Source: Acanthacorydalis orientalis
Lineage: Eukaryota; Arthropoda; Insecta; Megaloptera; Corydalidae
DNA length: 64,000 bases
Direction: 5' to 3'
Assembly: GCA_034766995.1 (NCBI GenBank)
Contig: CM068317.1
Coordinates: 30,171,501-30,235,500 of the forward strand
Positions 34,511-47,224 of the stretch are shown here, piece after piece. The notes beneath the pieces are model-generated. The model was not told where the DNA came from and did no database searches. It saw only the letters and a program-made list of their open reading frames with translations. How positions within the stretch are numbered: position 1 is the stretch's first letter; each line of letters starts with the position of its first letter. The position numbers were made by a program, and so were the translations under genes.

Positions 34511-35225
34511 ACTTCTTGCGATTTCGAAATTAGTTACCGCATTGAAATGTTGTTACATAGCAACCATTTCTTGTGAGGTGTAAAATCACTCTTAGTCTTT
34601 CTTTTGCCAAGTGAGATAAATTCAACGCTTTTTTCTCTTTAGTAATTTCAATAAGAAACGAATCATAATTTCATAATTAAGGTTTACATTTTTTTTTAAT
34701 GTAAATTATATTAAAATAATATCATTTTAAATAAATTCTTAATGAGTATTAAGAACAGCGCTCGAAATTTAATTTATGTAATTGATGTATTTATACTTCA
34801 TTTTTTAATATTTATTTTTTCTTTAAAAGACGAATTAAATGTTAAGACTCTCCTCTTTAATAGTTTAATAATTGAATTGTCGGGTCTTTTTTTAAATTTC
34901 GTTAATATATTACAAAATAAAAAGAATATATTATATAAAATATTTCCTGTAACTAAAGCATTCATTAATTTTTGTTTGTCTCGAAGTATCACTAAGTAAT
35001 CCATTAATAACTTTTGATACCATTTCATATTTTATAATAACTGTCGTTTTCAACACGTTCTTTCAAGATGTGCACATTAGAGAAGACTTTGTTGCCGGTT
35101 TTTAAAAAAATCTGTTTGAAAAGGCAATATAAATCTTAAATATTTTGGTTAATTGAATCCGTCCGCTAAAAATGAAGTTAATTACGCAGCTGAATTTTTT
35201 AACCATTGAACAATAACCATCACGT

Positions 35226-35228
<3 letters not shown>
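34511..35228. other. AT-rich DNA, nothing recognised
   Basis: Two overlapping opposite frames (34742-34999 plus; 35028-34798 minus) are chance-like. Confidence 0.45.

Positions 35229-35262
<34 letters not shown>
35229..35262. repeat. (TA)n microsatellite
   Basis: About 16 units. Confidence 0.94.
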
Positions 35263-35263
<1 letters not shown>

Positions 35264-35329
35264 TATTCCAGAATATAATGGGATAATAGAATGCCGAGAA
35301 AAGAAACGAAGTGAATATTTATAGCAGGG

Positions 35330-35730
35330 GTGAAAAAAATCACGATCGTTGTACACAAACCTCAATAATATAAAAGGGTTGTGTATAGCCCGTCATCGGC
35401 CGTTCCTTACGACGACGACGAGCAGGATGGCGCGGCACTACGGATGATGATTCTTGACGGCGGTGGCAGGAGATGTGCAGAAATGCTAATGGCCAGTCAC
35501 GCGTTAACTTCATAATTGGCCGTCTACTGTTATATAAGGGTTGGTGGTCCGGCGTTTCAATTCTTTTTTGATTAGGTCAGTGAAATCAAGTCGACCAATA
35601 AGATACACATTTCGCTCTAATTAGCCACTAATAATTCGAGTATTTTCTGACGGTCTGTTTACACGTCCCTATGCGGGTTCGAATCCGATCGACATTCGAG
35701 CTGATGCCCCGTGCTTTGATGTTTTGCTGA
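35330..35730. other. GC-richer island surrounding a promoter-like site
   Basis: Contains a (GAC)n run at about 35410-35423, GGCGCGGCAC and GACGGCGGTGGCAGG. Downstream lies an exact pol III B-box match GGTTCGAATCC (35676-35686) without a convincing A box. No coding frame was recognised. Confidence 0.45.
35531..35562 (+). promoter_or_regulatory. candidate core promoter: TATATAAGG plus TCAATT
   Basis: TATATAAGG at 35531-35539 is followed by TCAATT with its A at 35559, so TATA is at -28. The interval TTGGTGGTCCGGCG is GC-rich, unlike random AT sequence. Within a GC-richer island, this is plausible for an RNA polymerase II start on the plus strand. No downstream gene was identified. Confidence 0.35.
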
Positions 35731-35778
35731 ATTGTTTGTTTGTATTATCAACCCTTAGTCATTTATAATTATTAACCT

Positions 35779-35840
<62 letters not shown>

Positions 35841-35850
35841 TATATATATA
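35779..35850. repeat. (TA)n microsatellite
   Basis: Interrupted by ACA and AAATA. Confidence 0.94.
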
Positions 35851-35913
35851 CACGTTATTTATTTATAGAAAAATATTGTTTTTATTAGACAAACAGCATA
35901 CAATATAAAACTC

Positions 35914-36026
<113 letters not shown>

Positions 36027-36585
36027 TGTGTCTTAATTAAATACATATATTTGACATAAATTCTTGTGTGAAGTCAAATATTTATATTCTAATATAATTA
36101 ACCTCACTTTATATGTAAATGAGATTATATTTTATCTCATTTTTAATTTACATTGTTACCCTGAAGGGTTGTTTTAGTAGATTGAGTTGAAGACAGATTT
36201 ATGGTAATAAAACTAAAATATCAGTGTAAAATTCATCTTACTAATTTTCAAAATGAAGATAATTAAATATGTAGTTGTGAAAATATTAAGTGAAGATAAT
36301 TAAACTTAGATTTATTGTTGAATTTTAGATTTCTTATATTTAATAAAATATAAAAAGTAATAAAAACAATTAAATGCATTAGAATTTACCTGCGGTGTCA
36401 TTTATACATGTGATCTTAAATGTTAAATGGTCTCATGTGTGTCTTGAAGTCTCCTATTTTTTGCTTTTGTAGGCTGGTTATCTTGAAATGGCGGTTTTAA
36501 ATACCTAAAAAACAATATATGAAAATTTGTATTAAAATATTTTCTTAAAACATTTTCTTTATTATAATTTATTTGCTTTAGATTT
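36027..36585. other. AT-rich DNA, nothing recognised
   Basis: No structure seen. Confidence 0.5.
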
Positions 36586-36740
36586 TTCCCTGCCTTGGTG
36601 CTTTAAAGATTATGGAATCGGCATCGAAATGTGCATAAGTAACAATCAAAATTGATTAATAATCATTTATTGAATATTTTTGATCACAACTATTTTTTTG
36701 GCTTGTGATGTGAAAAAAGAATTTATTTGCGAATAGGAAT
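36586..36740. repeat. foldback repeat, right arm
   Basis: CCTTGGTGCTTTAAAGATTA, GGCATCGAAATGTGCATAAG, TAACAATCAAAATTGATTAA and AATCATTTATTGAATATTTT are near-consensus. Confidence 0.82.
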
Positions 36741-37618
36741 TTTTTTACTGTTACTCTCTCGTGTATATGTTGAGCATTGTTCTATGCGAGTTTTCCATTA
36801 CCTATTACAACTTTCATCATCTTTAGGAAGATCTTAAACTGAAGAAAATCAAAACTGATCATGGAAAAATGAACTTATGTTTGATTCACAGCACTTGAAT
36901 AAAATATTGAATAACAAGTACACTAGAGAACAGCACAATAATGATAATTTCTTCAGTATGACAAATTCGAATATACACATTATGACTACTAGCAAAAGAA
37001 TAGAGTTGTATTCTTTATTTTTATCAGATCTACTGTTGAGACAGTTGTCATTTAAAAAATAAGCAGTATTTGAAAAAAATTCACATTGGACATGTTTCAA
37101 AATATCTAACAAAAAATATTTAACTTTCACAACAATAATAAAAAATTAGAAATTTTGAAAATTTTCATATAACATGTAAAATTGTGAAAAGATTAAAAAT
37201 AACTCTAACTTGTTTTAATATCATTAATTATAACAATTTAAATCAACACTAACACACTCAATGTCAAAAATTTTACTATTACCACAATATAAATATTTGT
37301 AGTAAAATAAAATTATGATATAATCATATTGCGAAACCATAATTTTTTGATAATTAAACTACGTTATAAATAATCGATTTCTTTTTCTTCTCTTAACATT
37401 GTTCTTGCATTATATTACATAACAACAATTGCATCAAATGTATAAAATTTCATGAGAATATTAATAACTGAATAGAAATTTACAATAAAAACTTAAAAAT
37501 ATGTTTTGATTGAAACTAAATAATTTCATTTATGTGACACTTGAGAAATCATTGTAAACATCTGTATTTTGTAGTAAAAGTAACTGTAGTCATCTTTTTC
37601 ATGATTTTATATATGTCT
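36741..37618. other. AT-rich DNA, nothing recognised
   Basis: Overlapping plus and minus frames near 36849-37130 look like chance. Confidence 0.45.
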
Positions 37619-37680
<62 letters not shown>

Positions 37681-37690
37681 ATACAATATA
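37619..37690. repeat. (TA)n(TG)n microsatellite
   Basis: About 22 TA units followed by eight TG units. Confidence 0.95.
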
Positions 37691-38789
37691 TAAGATTAAT
37701 ATGATGGTTGGATGATCCAGAAATGGTAACAAAAAAAATGTGAATAGCTTAATAATAACAATAATAAGAGGATCGAGCTATAATTTTTCGCTAGATTTTA
37801 ATCGTATTGATAACGATGGAGAGATATACACTTTCTAAATCTGCCCGTCGAGATCCAATGTGTCAGCAACGTACAAACATTCAGAGCAGAAAATATTTAA
37901 AAAAATACCACAATAAAAGGCGTAGCTTGATTGTGTCAATAAAGACATTTTTAACAATGTATAGATATTATAGTACAATTTTCAAGCCGAGACTTACGTC
38001 TCATATAGTAAAATATTATTTTATGTACATGAAATAACAATTCGTTTTTCTTTTTATGTCGATTTTTATTTGTCTGGTTCTACTTTGATCTTTTTCAACG
38101 TTTTATCTTTTTTGTTTTAAATGTAAAACGCTATAATGTTTGAGAAAAAAATGTTTTTTGTTTATTATACATATATGATTTGCAAAAAAAAACACAATTC
38201 AAATATATTAACTTTTAATTAGATAAAAATATTTAACATTAAAAAAAAATATTATATAGTGTTATTTTGAACTAAAATATGTATACCATTTATTTCGTTT
38301 CTGTATTATATTTTGTTAATAATATCTATTTTATTACTTTTTTTATCAAAAATATATTCATAGCAATAAAAAGCATTTAGTCAGTTTTTCTTAAATGCGT
38401 CATCTTTTAAAGTGTGTGCATTTTTAATAGTTTTTCATCTATTTTAAGTAATTATTTTATTAATTTATTATAAATACGTAACTGTATGTCTGTTCTTACA
38501 TAAATAACATGTACGATATGTGTGTTAGGTTCTCAATTTATTGGCAGAATGTGATTCAAAAGTTTATTTACAAGAAAACAATTATGAAGATGCATATTTT
38601 TTTATCAAAATATACATTAAAATACTTCAATTAAAATATACTTACTAAGTCGTAACATTCCTTTATTAATTTTAAACATAAAAGTACTGCAGGTTACACA
38701 TGAGTTTAATTTATATGCAAGCATAATTTAGCGCTCAGAGTACGTTATTTCAAACCTTCTACAATACATCATGTATTTTTCATATTGCA
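37691..38789. other. AT-rich DNA, one unassigned small frame
   Basis: A 76-codon plus frame at 37807-38037 (MITMERYTLSKSARRDPMCQ) opens with mixed codon use, but no motif is recognised and later codons look random. Confidence 0.35.
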
Positions 38790-38809
38790 TGTATATATAT
38801 ATATATATG

Positions 38810-38859
<50 letters not shown>

Positions 38860-38860
38860 C

Positions 38861-38895
<35 letters not shown>

Positions 38896-38915
38896 CATAT
38901 ATATATATTTATATG
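38790..38915. repeat. interrupted (TA)n tract
   Basis: TA with GTAT/ATAC interruptions. Confidence 0.95.
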
Positions 38916-39614
38916 TATTAAAGTTAGTTAAAATGGTTATTCATGAAAGAAGAATGCACAACTTCGAATGGATTTCTGGAATAAAATTAATAAAATAAAG
39001 TAAGACTCTTAAAAATTATTAAGTAAAATAAGATGTGTATGTAGGAAAAAAGCAATCAAATAAAGCTCACATAATGACGGAAAAATCATCGATATAATAG
39101 TCAAAAATTAATGTATATATCATTAATAATAAATTATGAGGTTAAAAATGAAAAGAACGCGAATTATATCAAATAAATAAATTAAAAATAAAACATTTCT
39201 ATGCGATTAGTTATTCTTCTATATTTTTATGAAATATTTCATAAAATTGTCACAATAATCTATTTCATAAATCACTAGAGTCAACCATTGATTTAAGTGT
39301 TAAAAATAATCGGAATAATAACCAGAAAATGTATTTATATATTTCCTTGAAAAATATTCCACAATTGTAGTCTAGCTTTATGTTTAAATGGGTACAATTT
39401 AATTAATTTTTTCCACAATTTTAATATATAATGGTATTTTTCTCAAAATTAAAAAAAGTCATAGAAAAACTAAATGATGACATTATAAAATTACAGAGAA
39501 AAGTTTTGATTTATATAATAATTAAAAATTTTATACCTAAATGACTTTATAATGTTATCAAAATTTGAAATTGTTTACTTCTGATTAATATTTTATTACA
39601 ATAAAAAATTAGAT
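38916..39614. other. AT-rich DNA, nothing recognised
   Basis: No structure seen. Confidence 0.5.
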
Positions 39615-39621
39615 CTATATA

Positions 39622-39675
<54 letters not shown>
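39615..39675. repeat. (TA)n microsatellite
   Basis: About 29 units, one ACA. Confidence 0.95.
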
Positions 39676-39677
<2 letters not shown>

Positions 39678-40146
39678 TTCGAATTTAAACACACAGTTCA
39701 ATAGCTTGATGTTTTAACAATCGTAATACGATATTTTTTCATGATTTACTAACAATCTTTATTATATAAAAAAAAATCTAAAAAGAACTCTTTGTTTCAT
39801 AATAATTTAAGTAGATAACAGTAGATTAAATTACATATTTGCAATGATTTACGACGTACAGATCTGTAAATAAGAAATCGTTTACGATCCATGCATCACT
39901 TCTTGTGTGTTATATGGTGACAGGTAAAAAATTTGATAGAGATTCGATCGAGCATAGCATGGTACCGTATGATCCACATACAGCAGCAAAATCAGCTTGG
40001 GAACTGTATCATTTCATTCCCACCGCCATTATCTGCTTTTTCTCTATACCCTATTAATATTAAATCGGTGCTTATTTGTTATTTATATGCATATAATAAG
40101 ATAGAGCGTTTATAATTCACTCTTAATTTGATGAAAATTGACACAT
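39676..40146. other. mixed-composition DNA, unassigned
   Basis: 39840-40030 is less AT-rich and contains GACAG|GTAAAA, a weak donor-like site. No exon could be defined. Confidence 0.35.
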
Positions 40147-40150
40147 ACAT

Positions 40151-40196
<46 letters not shown>
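40147..40196. repeat. (CATA)n(TA)n microsatellite
   Basis: Short CATA run, then about 17 TA units. Confidence 0.94.
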
Positions 40197-40198
<2 letters not shown>

Positions 40199-40374
40199 GA
40201 ATAATTTATTGAATTATTAAATAACCATAATCGATTTTAATAATTTCAATAAATTGCTTAATATAAAAATTGAAAGAATATAAAAAAAATTATGATTATT
40301 TGGATTGAGAGTAATAATTTCTTACGATACATTATCAGTTAAACATTAAATGTGAATTGCTGAGTCACATTTTA

Positions 40375-40934
40375 TTAAGTCTGTAGAAAAATAATTGCGG
40401 TTTATGACCTTCAAATTCATATACATGTTTTTCAGCTAATAATTAACTTTATTAACTGTGCACAAAATATAAATTATTAACTTTTGAGCAAGCTGTTGAA
40501 TTGTTGTGTGTGGTTCTGATTCAACAAACGCCTTCAGTTGAGCGTTATGCACTGAAGAAGGACGCCTGCAACCTTCTTACTCAAGGCTGTCGTCCCTAGC
40601 CCAAAATATTTGAAACCACCATTGCACCGTACATTCTTTAACAGTACCCACACAAAAAGAATCGTTTAGTTTATGAGCAGTTTCTGCTGTTTCATTACCT
40701 GTTTCGAACTCATATGAAAATTAGTTCTTATTTGCTTGTTTTCCATTTTTAATTCAGTAGCCCAATTTGAAGCAAAATTAATAATAAAACTAAAGTCGAT
40801 CTTACTAAAATTCAGATCGAAAAATACACATTACAATGATATTAACATGAATACGATGAAATGACACTTTCATTGAAAAAAATTAAAGTTAAAATTCAGA
40901 GAACAAAAGCCGTAATTATTTACTATGAATGTAA
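40375..40934 (-). mobile_element. short mariner derivative (~560 bp)
   Basis: The left end TTAAGTCTGTAGAAAAATAA after TA (40373-40374) is clear; the right end is eroded. The second helix-turn-helix region is partly replaced by unrelated AT-rich sequence (40435-40485). The first DNA-binding segment and linker are still recognisable on the minus strand. Confidence 0.85.
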
Positions 40935-40958
40935 TCATATTCGTATTTCATAATAACG

Positions 40959-40962
<4 letters not shown>

Positions 40963-41004
<42 letters not shown>
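40963..41004. repeat. (TA)n microsatellite
   Basis: Lies about 30 bp beyond the mariner end. Confidence 0.94.
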
Positions 41005-41006
<2 letters not shown>

Positions 41007-41253
41007 GTTTGCGTATGTTTGTTTAAATTGTATTATTGAAGTGAAAATTATTTATTTTCATAATTTGAGGGCATTAGTTGTTAATACAATTGAAATTATA
41101 CGTAAAAATAATTTCAATGAAGATTTGAATTAAGGGTATTAATTTTCGTACGACGCTTTCTGACTCAATTATTTTTTGATGATACTTAATTGTCTTTGAA
41201 TTTGGGTGATATAGTTGATTATTAATATTTCTAATTTGTGTATTATAATTTAA

Positions 41254-41255
<2 letters not shown>

Positions 41256-41287
<32 letters not shown>

Positions 41288-41294
41288 CACACAC

Positions 41295-41330
<36 letters not shown>

Positions 41331-41345
41331 CTCATAACATATACT

Positions 41346-41392
<47 letters not shown>
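41256..41392. repeat. three clustered (TA)n tracts
   Basis: Tracts at 41256-41284, 41298-41327 and 41349-41391 separated by short unique sequence. Confidence 0.94.
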
Positions 41393-41396
<4 letters not shown>

Positions 41397-41709
41397 AATA
41401 TGACCTAGAAATTTACTATAAATCTGTATAAAAATTTACCGAATGGAAGCAAAAAAAATATGAAGAAATATCGTTCTCAATATTTTATTAAACGGACTCA
41501 AGTTGTTTTATTTTACTCTGATAATATAATTTATTTTTTACTTAATTTCTTTAACTTGAACTTTTTTTCAAACTTCCCTATTATAATTCGGCTCATAGTG
41601 CTGATTCATCAGCGCTTTAAAAATAAAAGGGTTAAGTAACATGACCTTTCATTAGAAAATATAGTGTTAAATTATTTTAGAGTAAATGGTAAAACTTTTT
41701 TAAAATATA

Positions 41710-41894
41710 GAGTGATTCAACTTAGGCTTCCATACTAAAATATTAAAAAACATGTTATCCTCCATTTAGTATTTTGGTTCAATTGTCTTTCAGTATTGAA
41801 TTGTACTAAAATACTAAATAAAAATAGCATGACTTGTCTTAACCCCTGCTCCCTCTTTTAATACTTCCATGTGGAAGTCTAAATTAAATTATTC
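41710..41894. mobile_element. TIR element of the GGTGATTCAA family (185 bp)
   Basis: The left end GAGTGATTCAACTTAGGCTT and the right end (reversed GAATAATTTAATTTAGACTT) pair imperfectly. TA flanks both sides (41708-41709, 41895-41896). The middle shares TCAGTATTGAATTGTACTAA-type sequence with the copy at 51028. No coding capacity. Confidence 0.8.
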
Positions 41895-42467
41895 TATAAA
41901 AGATTCATCTGTATATTCTAAAGACTGCTTATTTGTTTCAAATATTCATTTCTTTCATCTAATGACCCTCAAATTTACAAAATATCTTTATTGTACAACT
42001 ATTTTTATGTTTTCTAATAAATAATTAAAACCCCTATGATAACTTAATCTAATCTGACTTGTATCTACAGGACGTTACCAGATCTAACTACATTATTAGA
42101 TATTAATTTGTACTATTTTCCATAATAGCAATGAAAAAAATTCTAGCCACTCGTTATTTCATAGTTAAAAAATTAAATAATAATAAAAACATATGAAATA
42201 TGGTGATAATAATAATAATAACAACGGAACAAAATATTCCGGATGACGATGGTCATTTCATAAACTATTATCAGTATTCAAATTCAAGCAGATTGTCTTA
42301 TACAATTGACAGCTTATTGTGTGGAACCGAGAATGATATTTCATGAATAATCCAGGCAGAAATGCATTATCAAGAAATCATATGATTTTCCAACAATTCA
42401 TGTAATGACAGGATCTTCATAAAAACATATATCCTATCAGGTCATTGCAGAAACATACACACACACA

Positions 42468-42470
<3 letters not shown>
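41895..42470. other. AT-rich DNA, nothing recognised
   Basis: A short (ATA)n run at about 42205-42225 only. Confidence 0.5.

Positions 42471-42499
<29 letters not shown>
42471..42499. repeat. (TA)n microsatellite
   Basis: A similar short tract lies at 42616-42646. Confidence 0.93.
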
Positions 42500-42503
<4 letters not shown>

Positions 42504-42649
42504 TACATGTGCAGTATATTATATCGATACATATGTAGTAGTGACTATAATGTTATTTTTTGTAAAATCTACTGCAAACTATGTATAACATTTTTAATTC
42601 AATAACAAAATGAATATATATCTATGTATATATATATATATATATATTA

Positions 42650-43070
42650 TTCAAAATTTCTTTTAGATAATAATAAATAATCGTTAATCAATACGCTGAT
42701 CTCGATTATAATTATATTTTTTATGGATATCAAGATGATTAAATAAGACGTGAAACTTTCGGAAAACAGAAACAAAGAAAAGAAAAACTATGTATAGCGA
42801 AACTGACGTCAATTGCGAAAGTTCATTTTCAAGTCAAGACAATATTTTTGTATAAGAGACAATGACCGCCGCATTGCAGGAACAAAAAATGTATATCGAA
42901 AACGATTTGTTTTCACTGATTTGTCACTCGATGCAGTATTCTGTACTTGCACATAAACATGCACAAAAACATGATCGGCGTGAATTATATCTTGTTAAAA
43001 AGGCGCGAAATACTCATTATTACGGATGAATTGATACGAAAATCACATTTAACCAAAATATACTATATAT
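42650..43070. other. mixed AT-rich DNA, nothing recognised
   Basis: 42770-42960 is slightly less AT-rich, without a frame or repeat assignment. Confidence 0.4.
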
Positions 43071-43071
43071 G

Positions 43072-43102
<31 letters not shown>

Positions 43103-43116
43103 ATATATATATATAT
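43071..43116. repeat. (TA)n microsatellite
   Basis: Interrupted by GTATG; a further short tract lies at 43262-43280. Confidence 0.93.
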
Positions 43117-43362
43117 CATTGTTGAAGCAAATAAGAATAATTCAATACGTACAGAAATGGAATAAAGCAGTAAACTAATGTTATATAGAGAATATCAAAA
43201 AAAGTGTCTAATAAATTGATAGTAAAGGATAGTACGTAAAACATACAGTACATACATATGTGTGTATATATATATATACACATATCTGTGTGTGCCTATG
43301 TATAAACCGTAAATAATTTATAACTTTATTTTTAAGCCGCAATTTTATATTGACTGATGTTT

Positions 43363-43370
<8 letters not shown>

Positions 43371-43414
<44 letters not shown>
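43371..43414. repeat. (TA)n microsatellite
   Basis: About 22 units. Confidence 0.95.
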
Positions 43415-43418
<4 letters not shown>

Positions 43419-43513
43419 ATTTTGCAATAATAGATTTTTGTAGTGTATGTAAATTCATTCTCGCAATATATATATATATGTTAATATGTTTATATAGACA
43501 AACTAAAACTTAA

Positions 43514-43533
43514 GAATGACTATATAGTCATTC
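43514..43533. repeat. perfect 20-bp palindrome
   Basis: GAATGACTAT followed by its exact reverse complement. Confidence 0.95.
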
Positions 43534-44216
43534 CCGCTGTTGAATGTTAATGAGTGTGTTCCTCTTGGAGATATATTGCAACCTAGTTGTTTTATAAAGT
43601 CGCAGATTTAATTGTAGCTGTTAAGTCGTCTAGGTTTTTTGAAATTTTTCCTAGATATCCAAAGCGAAATATGCCAGAAAGTACCTCAAGATGCAAACAC
43701 AACAAAAAAAAGTCAATAGGCAATTTCAAACGCACAAAAAAAATACGTTAAGACTACAATGAATCTAACCACTGGCAGTAATAAATCAAAACCATTAATA
43801 AATGTAGTTGTTATGATATCAATATCATAATTCTGCTTGAAAATTTCGTATAACTTCGCGTGTCACCGTTAATAATAATTTAATATTAATTTTATGGAAC
43901 TATTTTTTTTCTTTATGTAGATAAACTTTATTAAATTTAATTTTTTAATACTAAAGTGTTAATTTTGACTACTTCTCATACTTTTATATTTACATCAGCT
44001 CACATTGAGGTACGTAACAATTATTCATAATATAAAAATTCATAATAAAACAATAATAATAAGCAACTTGGTTTATTATAGATTAAACAGAAAGAGTATT
44101 ATTAATAACTATTCAAGTCAACAAATATTATATAAGAATCAAGACTAATACATTGACAGCATATTAATGCAGTTTCTAGTTTGTATACACACACATACAC
44201 ACATATACATATATGA
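43534..44216. other. AT-rich DNA, nothing recognised
   Basis: 43540-43690 is somewhat less AT-rich and unassigned. Confidence 0.45.
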
Positions 44217-44250
44217 AAATATATATATATATACACGAATATATATATAA
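44217..44250. repeat. short interrupted (TA)n tract
   Basis: TA with ACACGA interruption. Confidence 0.88.
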
Positions 44251-44986
44251 ATGGACAGGTAATTTATATTTTAATTGTCAGTAAATATCTATATTTTCCA
44301 CATTACATTATGTGTGAATTACCTAATGCTATTTAAAACGAAGATAAAATTGCATTTACAAGTTCCATTATCTAGCAAATACCTCCAACTAAGAATAAAA
44401 AAAGAGAAAAGAAATATTTGCACTGACTGCTACACGCGAGAAATTAAACAATCTTGTAATTTATTTCATCATGCTGGGTTCGATTGACAATCGAAAAGAA
44501 TCGATTACAAGATGTGTGATCTCTAACTGTATATCGTCGTTGACACACTCAATAGAAACGTGGGAAAACTCTCGTGCGTGAACTGACATTCCTGTTTACC
44601 GTACAAGATAAAACTAAAAAAAAATATTAAATAAAAATGTTAAAGAAATGAACTCTTCAACGGTTGCTGTTACCGAGAACAGTCGATTAAACTGTATTTG
44701 TTCTTTTAATCGAATGTCATTGATGACTTCTTTGACGTAGACTTAAACCTAGGGTGGTCTTCATGTATAACAGATCGAACGTTTATCATAAGTCAATTAA
44801 AAAATGATATTGAGTTTATTTGCCTTGAGTATGACCGAAAAAATGAGAATATTATTTAATGATAATATCAGTAACAATGTGAATTATTTTTTAATATTTT
44901 ATGCTATTTGCATATTTTCTGGTATAATTTGATAATATATTTCTTGATTGCGAAATATCCTGTTGGCAGATTAATTAAGCACAGTA
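44251..44986. other. AT-rich DNA, nothing recognised
   Basis: A 70-codon plus frame at 44275-44487 has no motif; 44495-44600 is less AT-rich. Confidence 0.4.
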
Positions 44987-45083
44987 TTATATATATATAT
45001 ATATACATATATACATATATATATATACATATATATACAAATACATATTTACATATATGTATATATATATATATATACATATA

Positions 45084-45153
<70 letters not shown>

Positions 45154-45155
45154 TA
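44987..45155. repeat. long interrupted (TA)n tract
   Basis: TA with frequent ACA and GTAT interruptions over about 170 bp, running into a truncated TIR element. Confidence 0.96.
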
Positions 45156-45156
45156 T

Positions 45157-45276
45157 GTTCAATTCAATACTAAAATACAATTTAACTAAAATACTAAATA
45201 GGGGATAACATGTTTTTTTTTTATTTTTACCTTTTTTTCCAATAATTTCGTGTGGAAGCGTAATTCGAGTCACCCC
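45157..45276. mobile_element. TIR element of the GGTGATTCAA family, left end lost
   Basis: The right end, read inward, is GGGGTGACTCGAATTACGCT then TCCACACGAAA, followed outside by TA (45277-45278). The left side merges into the TA tract with internal family sequence (TTCAATACTAAAATAC), so the left end is missing. Confidence 0.75.
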
Positions 45277-45324
45277 TATATATCTTCATAAATTGTAGTT
45301 AATAAATGTTAAATTGTTACCAAT

Positions 45325-45545
45325 GAATTTCCTTTTCACTTTATAAATCATAAAAGAAATCTGATTAGAAATGTTTAATAAATCATTATTTATCATTATT
45401 AATGGTTGCTTATCTACATTTAGATGGTTATGCTATTATCTTCAAAGTGCCAAGGTATAGAAAAAATAGATTTATCTGTACTTTGGTGATGATAAAATCA
45501 CCATAGAAATGCGAAGTGTAAGAAAAGAATTAATTTGTAGAAGCG
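45325..45545. repeat. foldback repeat, left arm and partial right arm
   Basis: Left: ATCTGATTAGAAATGTTTAA, AATGGTTGCTTATCTACATT, TATTATCTTCAAAGTGCCAA. The right arm jumps from ATCACCATAGAAATGCGAAG to GTAAGAAAAGAATTAATTTG, so about 70 bp of it are deleted. Confidence 0.8.
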
Positions 45546-46169
45546 AAAGTAACCACATTACCAAAAATTATATTGGAAAAGGGCATTAATTGTTTTGTAT
45601 TAAATGAAATTAAAATAAAATGCATAAATTTGTACATGAAAAATAAAAAATATCAGTGAATTAAACAAGATATTTTTATATGCAAACTTATAAATTTGTT
45701 CAAGAAAATTTATGAAAATTATATACTTGCCTCCTGAAATAATGGCATTTGATTATAACGATTTCTTTATCATCATCTCTTCATTGCGTTTGCTATAAAC
45801 AACATTTATTGAACATAAATAATTATCAGTACGTATCAAATATCCCTAGCATAATTAATTTCAGCTAAAGAGATGAGAGAACGAAAAAAACTCGTGATAG
45901 GCTTTTTATATTTAAATCATGAATGAGGAACTTCATAACTGTCTTTCATATATTAAGAATCGCGTTGTAGTAGAATTATACTCTTTAAACAATACGATTT
46001 ATACACAAATCTATATAAATTGTATCAAATATTTTGTTTATATATTTTGATAAAAAATATAACAATGTTAAAGTTATTGTTTAATTTTATTTAAAGATAT
46101 TAAGCTATGTTTCCTCTTTTCGCTCGGGTCAATTTATTCAAAATTGAATTATTCATTACTTTGATAGAA
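45546..46169. other. AT-rich DNA, nothing recognised
   Basis: No structure seen. Confidence 0.5.
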
Positions 46170-46170
46170 G

Positions 46171-46231
<61 letters not shown>
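46170..46231. repeat. (TA)n microsatellite
   Basis: About 29 units. Confidence 0.96.
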
Positions 46232-46233
<2 letters not shown>

Positions 46234-46675
46234 AGAACACAAACATGGATGAAAAAGTATTGTGTCAATACATGTTTTTGTGTAAAGAAATGAATATGTA
46301 TAAATAAAACCTGGCAAGAAAAATGTTTAAAGTACAAGAAAAATATATTTGTCATTATGTCGTACAAATATGAATCACACGCAGTATAAAAAGATTATAG
46401 CTTGTTGAATTATTCAGCACGCTGTATTCATAATCACTGGTTTTACTAATTTGTAGCTTTGCATGCGAACAGTGAATATGTACACGTCTCGAGCCGACTT
46501 AAAAAATAATTCATTAATTACTATGTACGCGAAGTTGATGACATATAAGAAGACATGATGATATATTTACTCCCGTATATTCGCTTTATTAATTTTACAT
46601 ATGTATGCTTGAGCCTTTGTATATTTTTATTCGTCTTACACGAAAGGACATCCATGTACACATTGTCATTTTTAC
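46232..46675. other. AT-rich DNA, nothing recognised
   Basis: No structure seen. Confidence 0.5.

Positions 46676-46745
<70 letters not shown>
46676..46745. repeat. (CATA)n(TA)n microsatellite
   Basis: CATA start, about 26 TA units, GTATG end. Confidence 0.95.
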
Positions 46746-46747
<2 letters not shown>

Positions 46748-47224
46748 ATATGCGTGTGTGCGATATGTGTATGCTTGTCTTCTTTATATCGATTTTAAAT
46801 AAACTAGACACGTAATCATTTCATTATTTAGTATGTTAATTACTCTCAGTTCATATTTAATTGAATTTTTACTTCAAAACGTGTCTCATATTTCATATTT
46901 CTTTGCATTTAACTAACTAATGACCAATATTTAAGTTCTTTTTTTTTATTATATCCTTGTCTTATATAATTCAGATTATCCATAGTATACATTATTTACT
47001 ATTTTTTTCAATTATATACAATTTCCTTCCGGAAAAGAAAATTCAGTTCACGTTTCATAGTATAAAATATTAACTGTTATGTAACAAATTCTAATTATAT
47101 TTTTGAACACAACTATTACTGTTTTTGTAATGAGATATATATGTATAGCACTTTTTAAAAAAATATTTGTAAAATAATACGATATATAAGTTATACAAGC
47201 CAGTAGCATAAAAAAATGAAAAGG
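46746..47224. other. AT-rich DNA, nothing recognised
   Basis: No structure seen. Confidence 0.5.

Noticed and set aside
35640..35730. tRNA gene suggested by GGTTCGAATCC
   Set aside because: T-stem bases do not pair and no anticodon arm or acceptor stem could be built.
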